Shown: one piece after another, positions 6,813 to 12,938 of the stretch
Layout of the letters: each line of letters begins with the position of its first letter
Numbering within the stretch: position 1 is the stretch's first letter
From: Actinomycetota bacterium
GTDB taxonomy: Bacteria > Actinomycetota > Thermoleophilia > Gaiellales > Gaiellaceae
Assembly (NCBI GenBank): GCA_003136795.1
Contig: PLDP01000097.1
Span: forward strand, 1-12,938
Direction: 5' to 3'
DNA length: 12,938 nucleotides
Position numbers and translations under genes: made by a program
Notes under the pieces: model-generated
What the model saw: only the letters and a program-made list of their open reading frames with translations
Told to the model about the DNA's origin: nothing
Database searches by the model: none

Positions 6813-8194
6813 CAGCGGTCGGCGCAGGCGTAGCAGAGCTCGAAGCTCTTGTTGATCAACGGAAAGTCGGGCAGAAGGCAGCCGGCGGCCGCGTGAGCGA
6901 CGACCGGCCAATTGGCATATGAGCCGGTGCGCAACCGTACGCGGTCGACGCGCCCGTTCGTGCTTTCGACGATGCAGAGCGTCGCACCGCGCGGGCTCTC
7001 GACGCGTGCTGCGCCGATCGCGCGCCCGTTGCCTGCCGGTTCGCATGACGCTGCGACGACCGGAGCATCGAGGAGCGACGCCAGCAGGTCGAAGGTCTGC
7101 TGCACCTCGAGCGCATGCTGCTCCAGCCGCGCCTGAACGTCGCCGGCGGCGCGATGTGGAACGATCGCCGTGAAGCCGTCGTAGGCGAGCAGGTTGCTCG
7201 TTGCGCGCGCATCCTCGGCGAGGCCGCTTGCGCGAGCCGCCGGGCCGACGGCCCCGAAGGTCACCGCATCCTCGAGCGAGACCACCCCAATGTCCGGCAG
7301 GCGGTCGCTGAACGACGCGTTGAACAGCAGCTCGCGCCAGGCGCTCTCGGACTCGGCGCGAATCTCGGCCAGTTCGGCGCGCGCAGCGGTTGCGTCGAAC
7401 GCAACGCGATTGCCGCCGACCTCGACGGAGCCGAACAGGAAGCGATGTCCCGTCAACTGTGCGTTCAGTTGCCGCGCGCGCTCGGTGAGCGCCGCGAACC
7501 GCATGTTCCCGGCGGCCAGCCCGACCCCGGCGCAGACTGCCGCGATGTCGTTGAGGTGGTTCCACAAGCGTTCGAGCTCGAGCAGGATGGTTCGGGCGCG
7601 CGCGACTTCGGCGGTCGGGTGCAGGGCCAGGACCTGTTCGCAGGCTTGCGCATACGCGACCGTATTGGTGACCGCGCAGGCTGCGCATGCGCGACCTGCG
7701 TAGGCGAGGCCCTCGGCGAGGGTGTGCCCTTCGGCGGCACGCTCGAGGCCGCGGTGCTTGTAGAAGAGCCGCGCGTCGAGGTGCAGGATGAGGTCGCCGA
7801 CGACGTGGAAGCGGAAATGCCCGGACTCGATGACGCCCGCGTGGATTGGCCCGACCGCGACCTGGTATGCGTCGGGCCCGCGCACCGGCACCGTCCAGGA
7901 GACGAGATCGAGATCATGGTCGACGAGTGGGCGCAACGGCTCGTGGCCGTCGAAGCGCACGCCGTAGGAGTCGAACGCCTCACGCTCGTCCCAGTTCGCC
8001 GCAGGCGCGAGATCCACGATCGAAGTCACGCGGCCGTCCACGACCGGAGCGCTCTCGAACTGGATTGCGCCGCTCGGTGCGACGAGCGCCGTGCGCACGG
8101 TGCCTCCGCTCGCGTGCAAGCCCCCGAAGCGCGAGCCGCCTTCAAGCGCCGCCGCGATTCTCGTCCGGTAGTCGTTCAGAGGACTACGGCTCAT
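6812..8194 (-). CDS. hyfG: Group 4 [NiFe]-hydrogenase-type large subunit (HyfG/HycE-like; NuoC-NuoD fusion)
   Basis: This 460-residue protein has an N-terminal NuoC-like part (about 1-100, with WDEREAFDSYGVRFDGHEPL at 68-87) and a NuoD-like part (VGPIHAGVIESGHFRF at 114-129, YKHRGLER at 145-152, then the helical core). Nickel-ligand candidates are Cys170/Cys173 in R168-A-C-A-A-C and Cys454/Cys457 in FELCYACADR. The context is altered from the group 4 consensus: RACAAC in place of RxCGxC, Asn177 where His usually follows the first pair, and ELC in place of DPC. The protein stops at the Arg after the last CxxC, so it has no C-terminal peptide to be cut off. ATG 8194 has GGAG 7 bases upstream. 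It is the catalytic or core quinone-module-like subunit of the complex. Whether it makes or uses H2 is open. The layout resembles Rv0087 of M. tuberculosis. Confidence 0.9.
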   Translation of the reverse strand: MSRSPLNDYRTRIAAALEGGSRFGGLHASGGTVRTALVAPSGAIQFESAPVVDGRVTSIVDLAPAANWDEREAFDSYGVRFDGHEPLRPLVDHDLDLVSWTVPVRGPDAYQVAVGPIHAGVIESGHFRFHVVGDLILHLDARLFYKHRGLERAAEGHTLAEGLAYAGRACAACAVTNTVAYAQACEQVLALHPTAEVARARTILLELERLWNHLNDIAAVCAGVGLAAGNMRFAALTERARQLNAQLTGHRFLFGSVEVGGNRVAFDATAARAELAEIRAESESAWRELLFNASFSDRLPDIGVVSLEDAVTFGAVGPAARASGLAEDARATSNLLAYDGFTAIVPHRAAGDVQARLEQHALEVQQTFDLLASLLDAPVVAASCEPAGNGRAIGAARVESPRGATLCIVESTNGRVDRVRLRTGSYANWPVVAHAAAGCLLPDFPLINKSFELCYACADR

Positions 8195-8264
8195 GTATCC
8201 GCTCCGGCGCCGGCCAAGCCGGCACCTCCGCTCTTTGTGAGCCTCCGTCGAGCCTACGGCTCAT
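8184..8264 (-). CDS. 26-codon ORF bridging hyfF-like and hyfG-like genes (possible coupling ORF)
   Basis: ATG at 8264-8262 overlaps the TGA of the hyfF-like gene (8263-8261) as ATGA, the same junction used twice elsewhere in this operon. The frame runs 26 codons (MSRRLDGGSQ...ERIHEP) to TAG at 8186-8184, ten bases beyond the first base of the hyfG-like ATG. I recognise no homology. Its value is positional. Ribosomes finishing hyfF could restart here, unfold the hairpin at 8206-8226 and terminate over the hyfG start, coupling the two genes. It may instead be an accidental by-product of a local duplication. Confidence 0.35.
   Translation of the reverse strand: MSRRLDGGSQRAEVPAWPAPERIHEP
8202..8205 (-). 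promoter_or_regulatory. Shine-Dalgarno GGAG for the hyfG-like gene
   Basis: GGAG on the minus strand, 7 bases before ATG 8194. It directly abuts the base of the hairpin at 8206-8226, so access to it may depend on whether that hairpin is open. Confidence 0.6.
8206..8226 (-). promoter_or_regulatory. GC-rich hairpin next to the hyfG ribosome binding site
   Basis: On the minus-strand RNA, bases 8226-8218 (GGUGCCGGC) pair with 8214-8206 (GCCGGCGCC) around a 3-base UUG loop: nine pairs, eight of them G-C and one U-G. There is no following U tract, so it is not an ordinary intrinsic terminator. It ends exactly where the Shine-Dalgarno GGAG starts. A role in tuning hyfG translation is inferred. Confidence 0.5.
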
Positions 8265-9721
8265 CCGGCACCTCGCGCGAGTGCGTGCGCGATCGCGCTG
8301 CCCGGCAGGAACAAGGCGGCCGCCGTGAGCGCGAGGAGCAACACGCCCGCGACGACACCGAGCGCGAGCACGACGCGCAGCCCGGCGGGGCGCTTCACGT
8401 CGCCCGGAGCCGCGCTGCCGGCGGTCGTCTCGATCAACGCGTGCGCGAGGCCGAGGAAGCCCAGTGCGAGCAGCGCCGCGGACGCTGCAGCTGTCCATGG
8501 GCGCCCGGCCGCGAACCCCCCGGCGACGATCATCACCTCGCTCACGAAGAGCGGTGACGGCGGCAGGCCGGAAAGCGCGGCGAGCGAGCCGCCGAGCACC
8601 GACCCGAGCCCGGGCTGCGTTCGCAGGACGCCACGGCTCGCGCGCGTGCCCGCGTGCGGGTCGAGCGAAAGGAGTGGCGTCGCCGCGTAGAAGCCTGCTG
8701 CCTTCGCCACCGCGTGGCCGGCGATGTGCACCGCGACACCGGCGAGCGCGAGCGGGGTCCCGAAGCCGATGCCGAGCGCGATCACACCCATGTGCTCGAG
8801 GCTCGAGTAGGCGAGCAGTCGCTTCCACGGCAGCGGGAGCCAGAGGAACGGCACGGCGACTGCCAGCGACCCGAGGCCGAAGGCCACGAGGACTCCATGC
8901 GTCGCCGATTCGCCGAGCACCGGCGCAAGCGCTTGGCTCGATCGCCACGCGATGAGCAGCACGGTGGGAAGGAGCGCTGCCGAGAGCAGCGCCGAGACGG
9001 GAGCGGGCGCCTCCGAGTGCGCGTCCGGCAGCCAGTTGTGCACCGGTGCCCAGCCGATCTTCGACGCGAGCCCGGCGAGCAGGAGCAGGTACGCGACGAG
9101 CGTCGCATGACCGGGCTGAACGGCGGATAGCTCCCGCCAAGAGAGCGCGTCGAGCCCGCCCGCCGTCGAACGTGCAGCCAGCGCCACGATCCCGAGCAGA
9201 GCGATGCCAAGACCGAGCGAGGTCAGGATCAGGTACTTCCAGCCCGCCTCGAGTGCGCGCGGCTTCCCGCTGAACCCGACGAGGAGCGCGGACGCGGCGG
9301 TCGTCGCTTCGACCAGCAGCCATGCTCCTGCGAGGTTTCCGACCACCGGGAGGCCGGCGAGGATCGCCCAGAATGCGAACAGCAGGCCGTAGTACGCACG
9401 CGACCGGTGCTCCGGCCGGACGAGCGAGTCGTCGATCGACGACAGGTAACTCGCCGAGGCGAGGACGCTTGCGAGGCCGACCGCTCCGATCACCGCGATG
9501 AACAGGCCCGCTGCTGCGTCGACGACGAGCCACCGTTCGACGAGCGGGCTGTCGGGGGCCGCCAGCGCCACGGCGGCGAGCGCTCCGGCCGCGAGCGCCG
9601 AGAGCAGGGCACCGGCCTTGGCGACGACGTCGACGAGCCGTCGAGGCACGACTACGAGCGCGACCGCGGTGACGGCAGGTGCGCCGACCGCCGCGAGTGC
9701 GAGCACCTCGCGGCTAATCAC
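8261..9721 (-). CDS. hyfF: Hydrogenase-4 subunit F-like, proton-pumping antiporter module (HyfF/HycQ; NuoN/M/L family)
   Basis: This 486-residue polytopic membrane protein (about 13-14 hydrophobic segments) belongs to the Proton_antipo_M family. Conserved charged residues of the ion path are visible: Glu138 in LLVEATTAASALL, Glu158/Lys162 in EAGWKY, Lys221 and His228 in ASKIGWAPVHNWLP, the YSSLEHMG block at 305-312, and Lys340 in GHAVAKAAGF. HNWLPDAHSEAPAPVSALLS is a hallmark of hydrogenase- and complex-I-type antiporter subunits. Length agrees with HyfF and with HycQ of M. tuberculosis (Rv0086). It would couple electron transfer to proton or sodium movement. The start is GTG 9721, with GAGGA at 9732-9728 and a 6-base spacer, overlapping the preceding gene by 8 bases. 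The stop overlaps an ATG that opens the 26-codon ORF. Confidence 0.92.
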   Translation of the reverse strand: MISREVLALAAVGAPAVTAVALVVVPRRLVDVVAKAGALLSALAAGALAAVALAAPDSPLVERWLVVDAAAGLFIAVIGAVGLASVLASASYLSSIDDSLVRPEHRSRAYYGLLFAFWAILAGLPVVGNLAGAWLLVEATTAASALLVGFSGKPRALEAGWKYLILTSLGLGIALLGIVALAARSTAGGLDALSWRELSAVQPGHATLVAYLLLLAGLASKIGWAPVHNWLPDAHSEAPAPVSALLSAALLPTVLLIAWRSSQALAPVLGESATHGVLVAFGLGSLAVAVPFLWLPLPWKRLLAYSSLEHMGVIALGIGFGTPLALAGVAVHIAGHAVAKAAGFYAATPLLSLDPHAGTRASRGVLRTQPGLGSVLGGSLAALSGLPPSPLFVSEVMIVAGGFAAGRPWTAAASAALLALGFLGLAHALIETTAGSAAPGDVKRPAGLRVVLALGVVAGVLLLALTAAALFLPGSAIAHALARGAG

Positions 9722-10322
9722 GGAGCGTCCTCAACGCCGCCGAGTCGCCTGCACCGAACTCGGCGAAGATGCGCTCGTGGAAGACGGTCGCGACGAGCGC
9801 GACCAGGGTCAGGTCGAACGCAACGCCGAGCTCGATCGCGAACGACGAGCCGTTCGGAAGCCGCAGCGCGGCGAGCGCGAGCCCGTTCTCGGCGAGCACG
9901 ATTCCGAGCACGTGGAAGAGCGTGGCCCGCCGCAGCGCGACCGTTGCCGCGCCGAATCCGACCAGCGCGAGCACGCCGCGCTCGACGTTCCGCGAGTCGA
10001 GCCCGAAGGCGGGAACGAGCCACGTCAGGGCAAGCGCGAGGGCGACGGCGAGCCCGCCGCGCGCGAGCGTGGCGATCCCGGCGCGGATCGGCCTCGGCTC
10101 CCGGGTGCGTGACACCACGAAGAGGAGGAGCGTCCCGAGCGCGACGGCGCGCACCGCGAGCGCGGCGGCGGCGAGCGCGTCGGTGCCGCTCGCCGCGTGC
10201 GCTGCGGCACCGGCGAGCACGAGCGCCTGCACGGTGACGAGGCCAACCGCGACGGAGCGCCGGCGGACGACGACAACCGCGAGCCCGAGCCCGACGAGCA
10301 GCCAGACGAGTGCCCCGTTCAT
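9714..10322 (-). CDS. hyfE: Hydrogenase-4 subunit E-like membrane protein (HyfE/HycP; NuoK-like)
   Basis: This 202-residue, strongly hydrophobic protein has about six membrane segments, close to E. coli HyfE (about 216) and mycobacterial HycP. The second half is the most recognisable: LFHVLGIVLAENGLALAAL at about 135-153 contains the Glu of the NuoK-like channel helix (Glu145), and the C-terminus has FDLTLVALVATVFHERIF, matching the family end with HxRIF. Such subunits form part of the membrane arm linking the quinone-site-like module to the antiporter subunits. The start ATG 10322 overlaps the stop of the hyfC-like gene as ATGA, so translation is coupled. The same frame is open further upstream, but that part is Arg-rich shadow sequence. 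It ends in TAG at 9716-9714. Confidence 0.88.
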   Translation of the reverse strand: MNGALVWLLVGLGLAVVVVRRRSVAVGLVTVQALVLAGAAAHAASGTDALAAAALAVRAVALGTLLLFVVSRTREPRPIRAGIATLARGGLAVALALALTWLVPAFGLDSRNVERGVLALVGFGAATVALRRATLFHVLGIVLAENGLALAALRLPNGSSFAIELGVAFDLTLVALVATVFHERIFAEFGAGDSAALRTLRD

Positions 10323-11236
10323 GACACCTGCACCAGCCAGGAGACAATGCCGAGGAGCGCTGCGGCAGCGCCGACCGCGAGCAGCCGCGGTGCGAGCAGG
10401 ATGCGCATCTTGGCGTTGGTCGTCTCCACCAGCGCGAGGCCCCCGCAGAGCACGGCCAGCGCGAACGGCAGCACTGCGAGCTGCGCCCAGACGCTCGTCG
10501 CGTGCGGCAGGAAGATCTGTGCGGCAAGGACGAGCACGATCCAGTGGCGCGCGGCGGCGGACCACTGCAGGAACGCGAGGTCCCGCCCGGCGTACTCGAG
10601 GAGCGGTCCTTCGTGGATCATCGTCAGCTCGAGATGGGTGTCCGGGTTGTCGACGGGCTGACGCCCGGTCTCGGCGACGACCACGAGAGCGAAGGCGGCG
10701 GCCGCGAGCCCGAGTGCGGGATTCGACCAGACAGCCGTGCCCGCCGTGCCCGCGATCATCGAGGCGAGGTTCGTCGTGTGCGCGACGAGCGCAGCGACGG
10801 CGACCGCGAGGACGAACGTCGCGTCGGTGAACACCGCAATCGTCAGGTCGCGGCTCGCGCCCATGAGCGCGAAGCCGCTGCCGGTATCCCACGACGCCGA
10901 CGCGACCGCGAAGCGTCCGAGCGCGAGCACACCGAGCAGCGCGAGCACGTCGCGCCCGACCCCGAGTGCGGGCGCGTGCGCTGCAACCGGGACGAGCAGG
11001 ATCGCCAGCACGAGGCTGGCGGCGGTGACCGATGGCGCGAGCCGGTACACGATGCCGGTGCCCTCGACCTCGACCGAGCTCTTGCCCCAGAGACGCCGCA
11101 GCTCGCGGTAGGGCTGCAACGGCGTCGGCCCGCGGCGTCCTTGCAGCCGCGCCTTCCAATGCTGGATGAGCCCGGGCAGGAGCGGCGCCAGCACGATCCC
11201 GCCGGCGAGCTGGACAGCGATCGAGAGCGCACTCAT
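10319..11236 (-). CDS. hyfC: Hydrogenase membrane anchor subunit (HyfC/HycD; NuoH-like)
   Basis: This 305-residue protein matches the length of HycD/HyfC (about 305-315) and has eight or so membrane segments. The cytoplasmic loop ETGRQPVDNPDTHLEL (189-204), followed by MIHEGPLLEYAGRDLA (206-221), is the family hallmark equivalent to the acidic quinone-cavity loop of NuoH. ALMGASRDLTIAVFTDA (123-139) and a C-terminal ALVETTNAKMRI (268-279) also fit HycD. It anchors the hydrophilic large and small subunits to the membrane arm and forms the first part of the ion path. ATG 11236 overlaps the stop of the hyfB-like gene as ATGA, and its own stop overlaps the next start in the same manner. Confidence 0.92.
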   Translation of the reverse strand: MSALSIAVQLAGGIVLAPLLPGLIQHWKARLQGRRGPTPLQPYRELRRLWGKSSVEVEGTGIVYRLAPSVTAASLVLAILLVPVAAHAPALGVGRDVLALLGVLALGRFAVASASWDTGSGFALMGASRDLTIAVFTDATFVLAVAVAALVAHTTNLASMIAGTAGTAVWSNPALGLAAAAFALVVVAETGRQPVDNPDTHLELTMIHEGPLLEYAGRDLAFLQWSAAARHWIVLVLAAQIFLPHATSVWAQLAVLPFALAVLCGGLALVETTNAKMRILLAPRLLAVGAAAALLGIVSWLVQVS

Positions 11237-12938
11237 CCGATCAGCCCGGCCTTGGCGGTGGCGAGCAAGACCAGCACGAGTGCGATCAGGTACGCGACGT
11301 ACGTGCCGAGGCGACCCGTCTGCAGGCGCCGTGCGTGCCCGGCTGCGCCGAGAGTGAACCGCACGGCGGGGGCGATGACCTGTTCCTCGAGCAGCTGCGG
11401 CACGCGCCCGGTGTAGGAGACCTCCTGGACGATCCCGCCCGCCGTTTGCACTTCGATTGTGCGCTCGGGGCGCAGCACGCCCTCGAGCACGAGTCGCAGC
11501 GGCTTGGTGAACCCGGCACTCGTCCAGCCGAGCGCCGGTTCGACGAGCTGGCCGCAGGCCCAGGCCGGGGCGGGCGCGGCGGCGCGGCGGCTGCGGAGGA
11601 GGGCGAGCGCGCCCGTGATCGCGATGAGAACGGTCGCGATCCCGAGCGTCGGCAGCGAGCCGGTGCCGGGCAGGTGCAGGCCGATGCTCGTGGGCAGGGC
11701 GGCCGGCCATGGTGCAAGGGAGACGAGCGAGCCGAGCAGGAGCCCGGGAGCAGCCCCGAGGACGAGACAGGCGGCCGCCAGCACGCCGACGGCAGCGCGC
11801 ATCGGCAACGGCCGCTCGGTGGCTGCCGCAACCGCGGCGCTGCGCGGCGGTCCGAGCAGCACGAGACCGGTCACCTTGACGAAGCAGAGAACCGCGAGCG
11901 CGGCAGTCGCCGCGAGTGCCGCGAGCGCGAGCGCACCGGCGACACCGTCACCGAGGTGGCCACCGGCCGGCACGTGGAGCAGCGCCTGCAAGGTCACCCA
12001 CTCGGAGGAGAAGCCGTTCAACGGCGGCAGCCCCGCGATCGCCACCGAGCCGACGAGGAACGCACCGCCTGTCCACGGCAGCCTGCGGAGCAGTCCGCCG
12101 AGCCGATCGAGCTCGACGGAGCCCGCCGCGCGCTCGAACGCGCCCGCGCCGAGGAAGAGGAGCGCCTTGAACACCGCGTGGTTCAGCGTGTGCAGGAGCG
12201 CCGCGGCCAGTGCGATCGCGGCCCACGTGTCGTCGCCCCGCGCACGCAGGAGCAGGCACGCGCCGAGCCCGAGCACGATGATCCCCACGTTCTCGATCGA
12301 GTGGAACGCGAGCAGCCGCTTCAGGTCGTGCTGGAAGAGCGCGTAGACGACGCCGCCGACCGCCGACAGCGCGCCGAGCGCGAGCACGAGCACGCCGAAC
12401 CAGAGCGGCAGCACTCCGAGCCAGTCGACGAACATGCGCACGAGCCCGTAGATCGCAACTTTGATCATCACGCCGCTCATCAGCGCCGAGACCGGCGCGG
12501 GCGCGATCGGATGCGCGCGCGGGAGCCAACTGTGCATCGGCATCAAGCCCGCCTTGGTGCCCATGCCGATGAGTGCGGCGAACGCGATCGCGATCTGCAG
12601 CGCCGAGCCTTGTGCCACGGCGCCGCTCGAGTCGAGGGCGCCGGCGTGAGCTGCGAGCAGCACCGCCACCCACGTTCCGGCGCCGGCGAGATGCGTGATC
12701 GCCAAGTAGTAGAAGACAGTGCGCCGTGCCTGGTCGTCGCTGCGCGAGACGAGGATGATCGCCGCCGGCAGCAGTGTCATCAGCTCCCAGCCGGCGAGGA
12801 ACGTGAGCGGGTCGCGCGCGCACAGCACCTCGGCGAGGACGAGCACGAACACGCCGGTGAGCACGCCGATCGCGTGTCCTGCGGCATCGTCGTCGAGGTA
12901 ACGCGAGGCGAACGCAAGCGTGGGGGCGGCCACGAGAC
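11233..12938 (-). CDS. hyfB: Hydrogenase-4 subunit B-like antiporter module (HyfB/HycC; NuoL/M-like), 5' end outside window
   Basis: The frame is open to the right edge. About 568 codons are seen, against about 670 in HyfB, so roughly the first 100 are missing. The GTG at 12933 is internal. Counting from it, conserved residues include Glu50 in AGWELMTLLP, Lys127 in GTKAGLMPMHSWLPRAHPIAPAPVSALMSG, Lys158, Lys205, the HSIENVG block (211-217) and NHAVFKALLF (251-260). GLPPLNGFSSEW and a long C-terminal part with ACGQ, YTGRVPQLLEE and final hydrophobic helix are typical of HyfB-like proteins with a lateral extension. It is a proton-translocating subunit of the complex. It is the first visible gene of the minus-strand operon; the promoter must lie outside the window. 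An N-terminal partner such as a HyfA-like iron-sulfur protein could lie there too. Confidence 0.92.
   Translation of the reverse strand, partial: LVAAPTLAFASRYLDDDAAGHAIGVLTGVFVLVLAEVLCARDPLTFLAGWELMTLLPAAIILVSRSDDQARRTVFYYLAITHLAGAGTWVAVLLAAHAGALDSSGAVAQGSALQIAIAFAALIGMGTKAGLMPMHSWLPRAHPIAPAPVSALMSGVMIKVAIYGLVRMFVDWLGVLPLWFGVLVLALGALSAVGGVVYALFQHDLKRLLAFHSIENVGIIVLGLGACLLLRARGDDTWAAIALAAALLHTLNHAVFKALLFLGAGAFERAAGSVELDRLGGLLRRLPWTGGAFLVGSVAIAGLPPLNGFSSEWVTLQALLHVPAGGHLGDGVAGALALAALAATAALAVLCFVKVTGLVLLGPPRSAAVAAATERPLPMRAAVGVLAAACLVLGAAPGLLLGSLVSLAPWPAALPTSIGLHLPGTGSLPTLGIATVLIAITGALALLRSRRAAAPAPAWACGQLVEPALGWTSAGFTKPLRLVLEGVLRPERTIEVQTAGGIVQEVSYTGRVPQLLEEQVIAPAVRFTLGAAGHARRLQTGRLGTYVAYLIALVLVLLATAKAGLIG

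Larger units (their letters stand above)
8184..8264 (-). repeat. Short direct repeats flanking the hyfF-hyfG gap
   Basis: The 11-mer ATGAGCCGTAG (minus strand) occurs at 8264-8254 and again at 8194-8184, 70 bases apart. It supplies the ATG and the hyfF stop in the first copy, and the hyfG start plus the small-ORF stop in the second. A 10-mer, GAGGTGCCGG, also occurs at 8274-8265 and at 8228-8219. Both suggest a decayed local duplication at the gene junction. Confidence 0.6.

Noticed and set aside
6813..7688. Long N-terminal extension of the small subunit
   Set aside because: The open frame lies within the large-subunit gene and is low-complexity. The ATG at 6812 overlapping the large-subunit stop gives a family-like protein.
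8206..8226. Intrinsic terminator between hyfF and hyfG
   Set aside because: The hairpin is strong but is followed by the hyfG Shine-Dalgarno sequence instead of a U tract.
7115..8557. 480-codon plus-strand frame opposite the hyfG- and hyfF-like genes
   Set aside because: It crosses two real genes on the other strand and shows only charged, repetitive composition.

Overview
The window is GC-rich and densely coded, with genes overlapping or nearly touching. Seven or eight junctions are coupled by overlap and TTG starts are frequent. The style, and a hydrogenase-like gene set resembling the mycobacterial Rv0082-Rv0087 locus, suggest a high-GC actinobacterial lineage (possibly Thermoleophilia-like). 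This assignment is an inference and is weak. There are no RNA genes, mobile elements or CRISPR arrays, and no gene-free stretch longer than about 70 bases.

Left half (1-6366, + strand): a run of six genes. They are the C-terminal part of a DUF1638 protein, a non-pyrrolysine MttB-family (trimethylamine/glycine-betaine type) methyltransferase, an aldehyde dehydrogenase, a GMC oxidoreductase of the choline dehydrogenase type, a short cyclodeaminase/cyclohydrolase-like protein, and a TIGR04053-type radical SAM/SPASM protein. The first five are spaced by +3 bases or overlap, so they form one operon. Read together they suggest use of a quaternary amine. GMC and ALDH would oxidise choline (or a similar amino alcohol) to the betaine, the MttB homologue would pass a methyl group to a corrinoid protein, and the cyclodeaminase-like protein would act on tetrahydrofolate C1 units. 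The corrinoid protein and second methyltransferase are not in the window. The radical SAM gene follows after 59 bases and may or may not belong to the same pathway.

Right half (6363-12938, - strand): a convergent operon for a membrane-bound, energy-converting group 4 [NiFe]-hydrogenase-like (Hyf/Hyc) complex. Transcription order is hyfB-like (5' end outside the window), hyfC/hycD-like, hyfE-like, hyfF-like, hyfG-like large subunit, hyfI-like small subunit. The large subunit keeps both CxxC nickel-ligand pairs, but in altered surroundings, and ends exactly where related large subunits are cut during maturation. No ferredoxin-like subunit, HyfD, maturation factor or formate dehydrogenase is visible. 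Between hyfF and hyfG lies a 66-base gap holding a 26-codon ORF, a strong hairpin against the Shine-Dalgarno sequence and short direct repeats, which look like a translational coupling device.

The two operons meet tail to tail, with their stop codons sharing a CTAG palindrome, so neither has its own terminator between them.
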